64,000 nucleotides of DNA from Chloroflexota bacterium (GCA_029782225.1 JAKOVF010000146.1:48801-112800), one strand, 5' to 3'; counted from the first letter of the stretch, positions 8,818 to 17,036 are shown. Made by a program: numbers and translations. Notes: a model not told the origin generated them from the letters alone.

Positions 8818-9789
8818 ATGGATTATGTGACTCTGGGTCGCACAGGTCTGAAAGTCTCACGCCTGTGCATGGGCACCATGCAATTTGGCTGGTCTGTCGG
8901 GGAGGCCGAGACCCATCGTCTTCTTTCCGCAACGATTGAGGCTGGAATCAATTTCATTGATACCGCTGATGTGTATTCCAAATGGGTGGAAGGCAATCCG
9001 GGCGGCGTGGCCGAGACTTATATCGGTAACTGGCTGAAACACGCCAGCATCCCGCGAGACCAAGTCGTCCTGGCAACCAAAGTACGCGGCAGTCTGACTA
9101 GCGGGCCGAATGACGAGGGACTGAGTCGTGCCCACATTATGAACGCGGTGGAAGCATCGTTGCGGCGCCTGCAGACTGATTACATTGATTTGTATCAGTC
9201 CCACTGGACGGATACCACCACGCCCATCGAAGAAACGATGAGCGCTTATGATGACCTGGTAAGACAGGGCAAAGTCCGTTATGTTGGCGCTTCCAACTAC
9301 AAAGCCTGGGAACTGATGCAGGCTTTATGGACCTCCGATAAATATGGGCTGGTCCGCTACGACTCGCTTCAGCCACACTACAATTTGATCTGGCGCGAAG
9401 AATTCGAGGCAGAACTTCGAGAAGTGTGCAGGACTTATGGAATTGGTGTGATTCCTTATAGTCCGCTCGCAAGTGGTTTCCTCACCGGCAAATATCGAAA
9501 GGATCAGCCGCTGCCGGACAGCCGCCGCGCCGAGGGACGGAAGCGTGCCATGACCGATAAGAATTTTGCCCTGATTGATAAGATGGACGAGATAGCCAGG
9601 ACGCACGACGCCACCATTTCACAGGTTGCGCTGGCCTGGATGCTGGCCGACCCGGTCATCACCAGCCCTATCATTGGGGCGACGAGCATGCAGCAGCTGA
9701 ATGAAAATCTCGGCGCATTGGATGTAAAGTTAGGTACTGAAGAAATAGATGAGTTGAATAAGATGACAGCATGGAAAGAAAATCAGTAG
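8818..9789 (+). CDS. Aldo/keto reductase
   Basis: A 323-residue NAD(P)H-dependent oxidoreductase of the aldo/keto reductase superfamily, a TIM barrel. The start MDYVTLGRTGLKVSRLCMGTMQFG is canonical. The catalytic tetrad can be seen as Asp and Tyr in FIDTADVYS, Lys in VLATKV, and His in LYQSHW. The C-terminal NADP-binding part has IIGATSMQQLNENLGA. I chose the ATG at 8818 rather than 8812 because AGGAG (8807-8811) is then six bases away. The substrate is unknown; such enzymes reduce sugars or small aldehydes or act in detoxification. Confidence 0.93.
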   Translation: MDYVTLGRTGLKVSRLCMGTMQFGWSVGEAETHRLLSATIEAGINFIDTADVYSKWVEGNPGGVAETYIGNWLKHASIPRDQVVLATKVRGSLTSGPNDEGLSRAHIMNAVEASLRRLQTDYIDLYQSHWTDTTTPIEETMSAYDDLVRQGKVRYVGASNYKAWELMQALWTSDKYGLVRYDSLQPHYNLIWREEFEAELREVCRTYGIGVIPYSPLASGFLTGKYRKDQPLPDSRRAEGRKRAMTDKNFALIDKMDEIARTHDATISQVALAWMLADPVITSPIIGATSMQQLNENLGALDVKLGTEEIDELNKMTAWKENQ

Positions 9790-9795
9790 TGCCTG

Positions 9796-9855
9796 TCTCA
9801 AAAACCTCCACCTGTTTGCTCTGTGGATCTCCCGGGCGGGATTCTATTTTTGAGA
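9796..9855. repeat. Inverted repeat TCTCAAAAA / TTTTTGAGA
   Basis: Nine-base perfect arms at 9796-9804 and 9847-9855, seven bases after the aldo/keto reductase stop, with a GC-rich interior that can also pair. The right arm ends seven bases before a TATAAT. It may terminate the upstream gene, without a classical T-run. Confidence 0.35.
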
Positions 9856-9862
9856 TGGCTTG

Positions 9863-9868
9863 TATAAT
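9863..9868 (+). promoter_or_regulatory. -10 element (TATAAT) six bases before an ATG
   Basis: TATAAT, then six bases, then the ATG at 9875. It has the same geometry as the AlaX gene upstream and again lacks a Shine-Dalgarno sequence, so a leaderless transcript is likely. Confidence 0.5.
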
Positions 9869-9874
9869 TATTGT

Positions 9875-11290
9875 ATGCGTTTCAAAAGTTTCCTAAGTTG
9901 TTGCTTACTCATCCTATTTGGGGTTGGAGCGTTCCATCATCCACAGGCTGTTCAGGCTCAGGAGAGTGATTTTTCCCCGTCAAATCAAGTCAGCGCCTAT
10001 GATTTGATCCTGGCGATGAACACACTGCGCGTTTCGTACGGATTGCCGGCTCTCATTGAGGATCCAATTATCGATGCTGTTGCCCAGTCAACGGCCGCGA
10101 TCATGGCCGCCAATAGTATGTCATGGCATATTGGTGATGTACGCGGCCGCTTGGCTGCTGCTGGATATGGCAATGGCGGCACGGTGTGGGCAACGGAAAA
10201 CTTTGCCATGAGCAGTGCAGGTATGGGCATTGATGAGATCATGGCAGTCTGGTCTGACGCGGATCATATGCGTCCTGCGGTCGAGGCGGCTTATTGCAAT
10301 GTGGGAGCGGGCGTCGCTCAAGCCAATGGCAGGATCTATTACATCCTGCAAGCTGCTTATGTTTCCGAAAAAGCGTGCGGTAGTTCTTCCTCGTCTTCAG
10401 GAGGTACTTTGCAGGCGGGTACCGGCGCGAACGCCGCATCGCAATTGATCGTGCCGGTAAAAATCGCCACCCCGGATGCAGACGGCAAAACCTATCATGT
10501 TGTTCAGGCGGGTCAATCCTTCTGGTCGATTGCGATTGCCTACCAGATCACCATCCATGACCTGGAGGTTTGGAATAACCTTTCCCGGGATACACCGCTG
10601 CAATCCGGGCAGCGCTTATTCATCCCCAATAAGAACACGGCAGGCTTTGCCACGCCGACTCCCTTTGGCATGATCGTGCCCCAAACCCCGGATGCGGACG
10701 GCAGGATCATCCACGAAGTGCAGCCATATCAGGCGCTGTACACGATTGCTGATGCATATCACGTCCCCGTGGATCGGATCCTGGCATTGAATGGACTCCA
10801 GGCAGATTGGCCCCTGCAAATTGGGCAGAAACTTGTGATCTCCCCCGGTAATATCACGCCCAGTCCGACTTTGAGCGCCGTCCAGAGACTCACCCCCGAG
10901 GCGGATGGCAGGTACTACCATACAGTCCGCAGCGGTGAGACGCTTTCGTGGATTGCGGGCTTGTATGACGTTCCACTTGCAAGCTTGATGGCCTGGAATG
11001 GACTGAATAACGCGTCTGTCATCCGCCCTGAACAGAAATTGCTCCTGCTTGTGACCCCGCCTGCCACTGCGACACTTACGCCCAGTGCGACAATGATGAT
11101 TACGCCATCTCCTTCTCCGTCCATGACTCAGCCGCCGCCAACAGGAACCCTACCTGTCACTGCCACAGAAGTCCCGCGTAGATCTAACCTGGGGCTTATT
11201 CTGGGCCTGATTGCACTGGCGGCTGGGCTGGGTGGATTGATGTGGTGGAGATTTGCGGGCAAAGGTGGAAAAGAAATGAATGATGAGTAA
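9875..11290 (+). CDS. Membrane-anchored CAP-domain protein with three LysM repeats
   Basis: A 471-residue surface protein. A signal peptide (about 1-29) is followed by a CAP/SCP-like domain (about 35-165) with the expected histidine and glutamate residues (MSWHIGD, WATENF, DADHM). Three LysM peptidoglycan-binding modules follow at about 207-251, 279-322 and 347-392, each introduced by P-(D/E)-ADG-(K/R). A Thr/Pro/Ser-rich spacer leads to a C-terminal helix at about 438-458 and a short basic tail. The protein should be fixed in the membrane and bind cell-wall glycan. CAP proteins have varied roles, so no activity is assigned. The start is the ATG at 9875; the frame extends five codons further to a TTG, but a -10 element overlaps that part. 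Confidence 0.88.
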   Translation: MRFKSFLSCCLLILFGVGAFHHPQAVQAQESDFSPSNQVSAYDLILAMNTLRVSYGLPALIEDPIIDAVAQSTAAIMAANSMSWHIGDVRGRLAAAGYGNGGTVWATENFAMSSAGMGIDEIMAVWSDADHMRPAVEAAYCNVGAGVAQANGRIYYILQAAYVSEKACGSSSSSSGGTLQAGTGANAASQLIVPVKIATPDADGKTYHVVQAGQSFWSIAIAYQITIHDLEVWNNLSRDTPLQSGQRLFIPNKNTAGFATPTPFGMIVPQTPDADGRIIHEVQPYQALYTIADAYHVPVDRILALNGLQADWPLQIGQKLVISPGNITPSPTLSAVQRLTPEADGRYYHTVRSGETLSWIAGLYDVPLASLMAWNGLNNASVIRPEQKLLLLVTPPATATLTPSATMMITPSPSPSMTQPPPTGTLPVTATEVPRRSNLGLILGLIALAAGLGGLMWWRFAGKGGKEMNDE

Positions 11291-11310
11291 CAGGTAGTGA
11301 GCGTTGAATC

Positions 11311-11346
11311 AAAAAGAGCCATGGACGTGTACCGCACATGGCTCTT
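11311..11346. terminator. Hairpin terminator between convergent genes
   Basis: AAGAGCCATG at 11314-11323 pairs exactly with CATGGCTCTT at 11337-11346. On the minus strand the stem is followed directly by a five-T run (complement of 11311-11315), so it is a good terminator for the gene ending at 11377, and it may also end the CAP-LysM transcript. Confidence 0.75.
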
Positions 11347-11376
11347 CACTTAATACTCGTTTCTAGTTCCTTATCT

Positions 11377-12936
11377 CTACGAGAGGATGACCTGTCCACA
11401 ATACTCGCATTTATCCATGCCTAATTCGAGCGTGCCGCCGCAATTGGGGCATTGGAAGGTCTCCACTTTGATGGGAAAGCCAGCAGTTTTGAAAGCTGCT
11501 TCGTTTTCGGCGAGATCTGCACGAAGTCGCTTCAACCGCGCCAGATAAGAGTCGCCGGTCATTTCGCCTGATTTGCGCAGTCGCTCCACATCCGCAATGG
11601 ACTCTTTCAACATGCGGCGCCCAGCCTCCAACGATTCCCGGCTTTTATTCTGGAAGGAAACTTCCATCTCAGGCTTGGGTGGGATGGACGCGAGAATAGC
11701 AGCGATGACGAGGATCACACCAGAAACGATTACGCCCACAACCAGTGGTGTATACTGAAATCCAGGGATGGACTTGAAATTGACCTTGTTGACCTGCACT
11801 TCGCTTCCATCCGCAACAATCACATAGCGCTCGCTGCCCAGCTTGCCAATGTCAATACGGGTAATGCCGCTGCTGTGCGATGGCAAGTTGTTGCGTGTGC
11901 CGTTTTCAGTGAAGATGGCTACCTGCCCGGAATCATCGCCGATGACGGCTTCTTCCTTGCCATCCTCGTTGATGTCCAGGCCCGCGATCTCGGTCACTTT
12001 ATCAGATAAAGAGCCGGTCCACATTTGATGGGCGGTGGCGCCGTCGAAGGAGAAGGCCCAAACGCCGCCATCTTTTCCGCCGACCAGGATCTCGCGAGAC
12101 GAAGGATCGCCATTCAGTTCCACTTCACGGACTTCACTGATGGCCTGCCCGAGTGACTTTTGGAACAGGATACTCCCGTCCACGGCGCTGTAGATGTAGA
12201 AAGCGCCAAATTCGCCGCCGGTAATGACTTCGCTGTCCCCGTCGCCGTTCAGGTCAAAGGCGCGCATACGACGGAGCGATTCCTGATTCTTTTCCCATAC
12301 AGTCTTTCCCTGTGAATCAATCACTCGAACTACACCGTTGTGCGTCGCGGCGGCGAGGTAAGTCTCGCCTTTGATCTTCGCGTCATCCATGCCCCGCATC
12401 TCCTCGGTTCCGAGTGTGCTGTTCCACAGCGGCTGGCCCTTTAAGTCCAAGGAAAGAAGCTTGCCCGCGTTATCGCCGAGCACAATCTGAGGTCCAGAAG
12501 AGAAGCGGATGACTGCTACGCGCGCCGGGAATCCTATATCCAGCGTCTGCGCGAGCGCGGTCACGTGGTCCTTGCTGTAAACATCCACTGACATGCCTGT
12601 GCCCACGTAATAAATGACAACATCCTCCACACCGTCACCATTGACATCGCCGAGCGTGGTCTTCGGCGAAGAGTAAGACAGGGTCGTCTTGTTCTTGCCG
12701 TCAGGGCTGAACACAGTGACATCGCTGGAGTTCTGAACGAAGAGTTCGTCCTGCCCATCGCCCGTCAGGTCAATGACTTTCATGCTTTCGGCCGTTTGAT
12801 AGGGCTGTGACCAGGCAGCGCTGCTGCCGAATTTTTCCGCTGTGACCGCGCCTCTGAAGGCGAAGACGCCGGCTACTATCATGATCAGGCAGATGAGGAC
12901 ACAGGCAACAATGAAGGGAATGAACCTTTTGCTCAT
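11377..12936 (-). CDS. FG-GAP/VCBS-type beta-propeller membrane protein with C-terminal zinc ribbon
   Basis: A 519-residue protein. A membrane helix (about 7-29) is followed by a long domain of repeated calcium-loop-like motifs (DLTGDGQDELFV, DVNGDGVEDVVIY, DLNGDGDSEVIT, DINEDGKEEAVIG), which predict an FG-GAP/VCBS beta propeller outside the cell. A second helix lies at about 395-415. After it comes a charged, probably coiled-coil segment (ESLEAGRRMLKESIADVERL and onward) and a cytoplasmic zinc ribbon (CPNC and CEYC, ten residues between the pairs) at the extreme C-terminus. The layout suggests a surface domain coupled to a cytosolic module, but no function is known. It directly follows the gene at 12937-13707. 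Confidence 0.8.
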   Translation of the reverse strand: MSKRFIPFIVACVLICLIMIVAGVFAFRGAVTAEKFGSSAAWSQPYQTAESMKVIDLTGDGQDELFVQNSSDVTVFSPDGKNKTTLSYSSPKTTLGDVNGDGVEDVVIYYVGTGMSVDVYSKDHVTALAQTLDIGFPARVAVIRFSSGPQIVLGDNAGKLLSLDLKGQPLWNSTLGTEEMRGMDDAKIKGETYLAAATHNGVVRVIDSQGKTVWEKNQESLRRMRAFDLNGDGDSEVITGGEFGAFYIYSAVDGSILFQKSLGQAISEVREVELNGDPSSREILVGGKDGGVWAFSFDGATAHQMWTGSLSDKVTEIAGLDINEDGKEEAVIGDDSGQVAIFTENGTRNNLPSHSSGITRIDIGKLGSERYVIVADGSEVQVNKVNFKSIPGFQYTPLVVGVIVSGVILVIAAILASIPPKPEMEVSFQNKSRESLEAGRRMLKESIADVERLRKSGEMTGDSYLARLKRLRADLAENEAAFKTAGFPIKVETFQCPNCGGTLELGMDKCEYCGQVILS

Positions 12937-13707
12937 TTAAGCGGCCTTTCGTTGTAGAAGGGAATAAGCAGATTGCAGTACGCTCAAGATGTTTTCGTGT
13001 TCGACTTCCTCGAATGGGGAATTGGCAACCATGTTGATGATGCCGCCTTCGGTATCCAACGCGGTAATCGTGTACTTGCCGATGTTCTGTCCCTGTCTCA
13101 CTTTGGGATTGCTCCCGATCTGGTAAAGCTCGGGATTCACCACGATCCGAACTTTTAGATCATGCTCTGTGCCTTTGAATTTGGCCGGCTTCGTCTTGTA
13201 CTTTCCGCTGATGCGGCTGCGCTTGGTATAGGGCTTGCGCTGTTTGGATTTCTGGATCGCAGAGATACGGATCACATTTCCATCATACAGCTTTGCCTTC
13301 AACGCGAGCCACTCGTCGCGGAAGAATTGGGTGGTGCGGTCCTGTGCATCCTTGGTCTCACGCGCGACTTTGGTGTTGAGCATGGGACCTGTCAGATCGA
13401 GATGGCCCAAAAAAGTGGAACCCGGCCGCAGGTCGTCACGCAGCGTGCGCAGGATTTCCTCGGTCCCTTTGTAGCGAGGCGAGAAGTCATAGGAGTCGCT
13501 TTTACGGAGTGAACGTGCCATGACGAAAGCGGCGATCCAAACTACGACCGCGCCCGCGGTGAACACAAGGGAAGTATATCCAAACAGGGTGAGCAAACCG
13601 TCAATGGCAACCAGCCCTACACCGCCGAAAAAGATGAGCAGGGGAATCCACCGCCATTTGTCGCCAGCCTTTTCCGTCCGACTGACTTCGTCCACGAATC
13701 GATCCAT
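12937..13707 (-). CDS. Membrane protein of unknown function
   Basis: A 256-residue protein with two N-terminal membrane helices (about 20-42 and 46-65) and a soluble remainder of about 190 residues. That remainder has a basic centre (KSKQRKPYTKRSRISGKYK) and a beta-rich C-terminal part (HDLKVRIVVNPELYQIG, YTITALDTEGGIINMV). I do not recognise a family. Its stop touches the start of the propeller/zinc-ribbon gene, so the two are probably one operon. The ATG at 13707 has only a weak upstream site, and the in-frame codons before it run into a TAA. Confidence 0.75.
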   Translation of the reverse strand: MDRFVDEVSRTEKAGDKWRWIPLLIFFGGVGLVAIDGLLTLFGYTSLVFTAGAVVVWIAAFVMARSLRKSDSYDFSPRYKGTEEILRTLRDDLRPGSTFLGHLDLTGPMLNTKVARETKDAQDRTTQFFRDEWLALKAKLYDGNVIRISAIQKSKQRKPYTKRSRISGKYKTKPAKFKGTEHDLKVRIVVNPELYQIGSNPKVRQGQNIGKYTITALDTEGGIINMVANSPFEEVEHENILSVLQSAYSLLQRKAA

Positions 13708-13734
13708 ACCCTGGACGATGGAGACGGTTTATCT

Positions 13735-13870
13735 GCAATCGCGATGTAGACCGGTGTATAGTCTTTTTCCCCGAGGCAGGAACTTTTGGCGTTTTTTGGC
13801 GTGCCGTATTCAGTAGATAGAAAAACAGCGCAACGATAACAATCCCAATCATGCAATCCACGACTTCCAT
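13735..13870 (-). CDS. Possible small membrane protein or displaced N-terminus (frame uncertain)
   Basis: From an ATG at 13870 the minus strand encodes MEVVDCMIGIVIVALFFYLL, a convincing membrane anchor, then a basic stretch; the open frame continues to 13601 inside the next gene. In a second frame the same DNA downstream of about 13770 reads DYTPVYIAIADKPSPSSRVW, which looks protein-like too. This could be a short single-helix protein overlapping the next gene, or a gene broken by a frameshift. The end given here marks where the convincing part stops, not a stop codon. Confidence 0.3.
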
Positions 13871-13898
13871 GACAGCCCCTATGAGTTCTGGGGATGTT

Positions 13899-14975
13899 CT
13901 AGCTCAATGTGACTTTCCCGCTGGCGATCTCCTGTTCGATAAACGGTTCGAGCCCCGAGTAGCCTTCATCCATGGCGGATTGCACAAATTGCTGAACTGC
14001 CTGCGGTGCGGATTCTATGGGTTTGCCTATATAGATTCCTACACGTGTTTTTCCATCCTCGGCAGGAATGAGGCGGCGAGTGCAGATGTAATTGAGTCCC
14101 AGTACATTCTGTTCCAGGGTGTAATACTCAAAGGGCTTCCAATCCAGGATCCTGCTGTAAACATGCATATCGCCGTGTGCGCAGTGAAGCTGCGACTCCT
14201 CCCGTAGTCGGCCACCCAGATCGTCTGTACGCAGAGCGTAATCGTAGTGCAGGAAACCGGCTTCCAGCTCAGGTTTTGTAAGGAATTCCCAGATCAAGGC
14301 TGGAGGAAACGGCAGATCTACTTCGCACTGGACCCAGGCTTCCTCAGCGCTGACAAATGTCCGCCGCTTTGCCAGCTCGCGCTCCCACACGGGACGCAGA
14401 TCATGCACGCACATGGTAACTTCTCCGAGGTGTTCATAACTCTCGGAGTGATGAATGATCCTGTCGCAGTATTCGGTCAAGTTGAGTTGCGCCGCGGCCG
14501 CGTCACTGAAGAGGGCGTAGGATGCGATTCCCGTCTGTTCGATCACGTGGTTTTTCAACATGCGATGGGGCACGATCACGTCCGCGCCCAGCAATTCTTC
14601 GCGGTCGGCCAGTTTTTGCAGGAGATACTCCCCGTAGTGAATACACATCTTCAAATCCAGCATGGACATGTTCTTGCAGGCGCGGCAGGTACACGTGGTG
14701 TTGTATTGCATTTGCTGGAGCGTGCCTCTGAAAACGATATAGAAATTTTCCAACGCCTCAAGGAAGCTTTGCCGCTGTATGAAATTGGTCTCGGGGGCGT
14801 ACATGAAGATCGCGTCCCCTCGAAAGCCTGAAAGAACGAACGGGTGTTTGATCGCTGCCAGTTGTGCATCGAACAGGCTTTGCAGGATTTCATTAGCATG
14901 GTCAAGCTCAGAGCGCGTGAGATACTCTGTATACCCCGAGATGTCTGTGATCACAAAGAAACCTTTAAGCGCCAT
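13899..14975 (-). CDS. DUF2652 (nucleotide-cyclase-like) protein fused to SRPBCC-fold domain
   Basis: A 358-residue cytosolic protein. The first 190 residues match the DUF2652 type, related to class III nucleotide cyclases: GFFVITDISGYTEYL at the start, FRGDAIFMYAPE at about 50-61, and CIHYGEYLL at about 113-121. A Cys-rich segment TCTCRACKN (about 93-101) sits inside it and might bind metal. Residues from about 215 to 350 form a polyketide-cyclase/SRPBCC-like domain (VQCEVDLPFPPALIWEFLTK; REESQLHCAHGD). Cyclase activity is not established for this family. The gene is divergent from the GT4 gene, and their promoters overlap. Confidence 0.82.
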   Translation of the reverse strand: MALKGFFVITDISGYTEYLTRSELDHANEILQSLFDAQLAAIKHPFVLSGFRGDAIFMYAPETNFIQRQSFLEALENFYIVFRGTLQQMQYNTTCTCRACKNMSMLDLKMCIHYGEYLLQKLADREELLGADVIVPHRMLKNHVIEQTGIASYALFSDAAAAQLNLTEYCDRIIHHSESYEHLGEVTMCVHDLRPVWERELAKRRTFVSAEEAWVQCEVDLPFPPALIWEFLTKPELEAGFLHYDYALRTDDLGGRLREESQLHCAHGDMHVYSRILDWKPFEYYTLEQNVLGLNYICTRRLIPAEDGKTRVGIYIGKPIESAPQAVQQFVQSAMDEGYSGLEPFIEQEIASGKVTLS

Positions 14976-14991
14976 CGTGCAGCCAATCCTT

Positions 14992-14997
14992 TATAAT
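14992..14997 (+). promoter_or_regulatory. -10 element (TATAAT), leaderless spacing, overlapping a divergent promoter
   Basis: TATAAT is followed by seven bases and the ATG at 15005, with no Shine-Dalgarno sequence. On the opposite strand the same 12 bases read TAGAATTATAAA, giving candidate -10 boxes for the gene at 13899-14975, so the divergent pair may share one promoter region. Confidence 0.45.
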
Positions 14998-15004
14998 TCT
15001 AAAA

Positions 15005-16168
15005 ATGAAACGCGTTCTCTACACAGCCTTCGATATTGTACCGAGCCCGAAGGGGGCTTCCACGCATATTCTGCATAACCTGCGGGGACTTGTCAATGCC
15101 GGGTTTGACATGCATCTTATCACACCGAATGACGGCCTTCTACCCACCGAAGATACTATCGAAGGTGCGCGGGTTACGAGTATTTCGCAAGACCTCACCC
15201 AAAATTTCCTGGCGCGCGCGGTCCATTTTGGAAAAGCCGTGGCCTCTCACGCTGCCATCTCGCTGAAATACGATGTTGTCCACTATCGAAACATCAGGGA
15301 TGGCCTCACGCTCGCGCAGAATAAACAGCGTTTTGGCTACAAAACTCTCTTCGAGGTAAACGGCCTGCCTTCCATTGAGTTGAAGTACCACTACCCCGGC
15401 CTTGACCACGACCTTTTGCTCAAGATCAAGGAACAGGAGATGGCAACTCTCCGTTTAAGCGACGCCGTGATCTGTCCCTCGCATGTGACCAGGGATTACA
15501 TTGCGTCTCTGGGCGTGGACCGAAAGCGGGTGACCGTTATCCCGAACGGGGTCAGCGCCTCAGATTTTTGCCCGTCTCCTCTTCTGGGCCGAGAGGGCCG
15601 CATGCCCATTCTGCTTTATATTGGTACTCTGGCCGATTGGCAGGGACTGGATGTGGTCGTTCGCGCCCTGCCGAGAATTCTCGAAGGGCAAGCGGTTCGA
15701 CTCCGCATCATCGGGCACGGACGCTCACGTCAGCGCAAGATGCTCGGGAAGCAGATCCGCAAGTTGGGCATCGAAGAGTATGTGACGGTTCAGCCCGCGG
15801 TGCCGCATCATGAAGTTCCTGCCTTGATCGCAGAATCTGATATTTGTGTTGCCCCGCTGGGACTGAACGACCGCAATGTGACCCAGGGTGCATGTCCGAT
15901 CAAAGTGCTGGAATACATGGCTGCCGGGCGTCCACTGCTGGCCTCCAACATGCCCATCATCCGTGAACTTGTGCGGGAGGATGTGGATGCCTTGCTGTTT
16001 TCACCGAGTGACCCCGGCGATCTCGCGCACCAGGCATTGACGTTGCTCAAGGATTTTGAATTATCCCGGCGGTTAGCTGAATCTGCTTCAGAGCGCGCTC
16101 TGACGAAGTTCACGTGGCACGAGTCGCAGAAAAAACTGGCGAAGGTATATGAGAAGCTTCTGTCATAA
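15005..16168 (+). CDS. GT4-family glycosyltransferase
   Basis: A 387-residue GT-B enzyme. The N-terminal domain begins MKRVLYTAFDIVPSPKGASTH, with the nucleotide-sugar GT-B glycine loop (KGASTH). The C-terminal Rossmann domain has VTVIPNGVSASDF, ILLYIGTLADWQGLDVV and the donor-binding CPIKVLEYMAAGRPLLAS with the conserved EYMAAG. GT4 enzymes build polysaccharides, glycolipids or glycoconjugates in the cytosol; the product here is unknown. It starts seven bases after a TATAAT and is followed by a small membrane protein gene after 15 bases. Confidence 0.92.
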   Translation: MKRVLYTAFDIVPSPKGASTHILHNLRGLVNAGFDMHLITPNDGLLPTEDTIEGARVTSISQDLTQNFLARAVHFGKAVASHAAISLKYDVVHYRNIRDGLTLAQNKQRFGYKTLFEVNGLPSIELKYHYPGLDHDLLLKIKEQEMATLRLSDAVICPSHVTRDYIASLGVDRKRVTVIPNGVSASDFCPSPLLGREGRMPILLYIGTLADWQGLDVVVRALPRILEGQAVRLRIIGHGRSRQRKMLGKQIRKLGIEEYVTVQPAVPHHEVPALIAESDICVAPLGLNDRNVTQGACPIKVLEYMAAGRPLLASNMPIIRELVREDVDALLFSPSDPGDLAHQALTLLKDFELSRRLAESASERALTKFTWHESQKKLAKVYEKLLS

Positions 16169-16183
16169 TACATTGGAGCAAAC

Positions 16184-16612
16184 ATGGCAGCACAAATTTC
16201 AGAAGAACTGGAAGATCAAATCGTCGAGCGCCTCACTGGTGCGGAAGACGAAAACGATATTATCCTGGATATCTGTGAAAAAACAGGCTTAGGTTGGGCG
16301 GATGTGCAGGCGGAGGTAGAACGGCTGAAACTGGAAAATAAAGACGAAATCGTCGTTGGTCAGAGTCCGCTTTTGATGATATCGGCGCTCTTTATATTTT
16401 TGACTGGACTTGGGCTGATGGGATATAGCATATACCAAGCCGTTCTGTACTATTCCGGCTTCTCGGCGACTTTTGTCCTTTATCTGTCGGTGAGCATCCA
16501 AGGTGTCATAGGCACTTTTATTCTCGGGCTGGCCATGATGATTGGAAGTCTAAAAGGGATGTCAACCGTTTGGGAGTCCATCTTTGCGTGGATAGGTAAA
16601 TTGTCTGAATAG
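16184..16612 (+). CDS. Small two-helix membrane protein
   Basis: A 142-residue protein with GGAG five bases before the ATG. Residues 1-60 are acidic and helical (ISEELEDQIVERLTG; WADVQAEVERLKLENKDE) and could form a small coiled domain in the cytosol. Two hydrophobic segments follow at about 63-87 and 96-122. I do not recognise a family. It follows the GT4 gene by 15 bases and is probably co-transcribed. Four bases separate its stop from the end of the convergent thioesterase gene, so there is no room for a separate terminator. Confidence 0.75.
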   Translation: MAAQISEELEDQIVERLTGAEDENDIILDICEKTGLGWADVQAEVERLKLENKDEIVVGQSPLLMISALFIFLTGLGLMGYSIYQAVLYYSGFSATFVLYLSVSIQGVIGTFILGLAMMIGSLKGMSTVWESIFAWIGKLSE

Positions 16613-16616
16613 CTGG

Positions 16617-17036
16617 TTACCTTTCTGCCTTTTGTGAGAATACCGCACTCACTGTCTCAGGGACGGCTATTGGCCTGCCGCTTTTCACATCCACGAAGAC
16701 CCAGTCCGTTTCGCCTCTGACCAAAGTTTTTCCATCTGATTTTCGCACAAATTCATACTTCCTTAACGACCTCACGCGGCGGAGATTTTCCACCCACGTT
16801 CTGATTTCGATCTCCTCACCGGCGTAGGCTGGCAGGAGGTATTCAATCCTGTGCTCATGTACGACCCAGGTCGCGCCGATCAGTTTCGTCGGGTTGGTAC
16901 CGCCAATGGATTCGTAGTGTTCCACGGCAATATCCTGCATCCATTGAACGTAGATGACGTTATTGACGTGTCCGTTCTCATCAATAGCAGATTGAGGAAT
17001 GGTGATGGTTTTGGAGTAAGTGGAGGAGATGGGCAT
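16617..17036 (-). CDS. Acyl-CoA thioesterase, 4HBT (hotdog) family
   Basis: A 139-residue hotdog-fold protein. IDENGHVNNVIYVQWMQD is the 4HBT active-site region (Asp and Asn positions of the YbgC/FatA-like type), and WVVHEHRIEYLLPAYAGEEIEI is the following strand-rich segment. It should hydrolyse thioesters of CoA or carrier protein; the chain length is unknown. The ATG at 17036 is preferred over an upstream in-frame ATG at 17072 because AAGGA lies a few bases before it and the family starts here. A complex hairpin region separates it from the chromate transporter gene upstream. Confidence 0.87.
   Translation of the reverse strand: MPISSTYSKTITIPQSAIDENGHVNNVIYVQWMQDIAVEHYESIGGTNPTKLIGATWVVHEHRIEYLLPAYAGEEIEIRTWVENLRRVRSLRKYEFVRKSDGKTLVRGETDWVFVDVKSGRPIAVPETVSAVFSQKAER

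Noticed and set aside
14247..14831. 194-codon plus-strand frame opposite the DUF2652 gene
   Set aside because: Shadow frame; the minus-strand product has cyclase-like and SRPBCC motifs.
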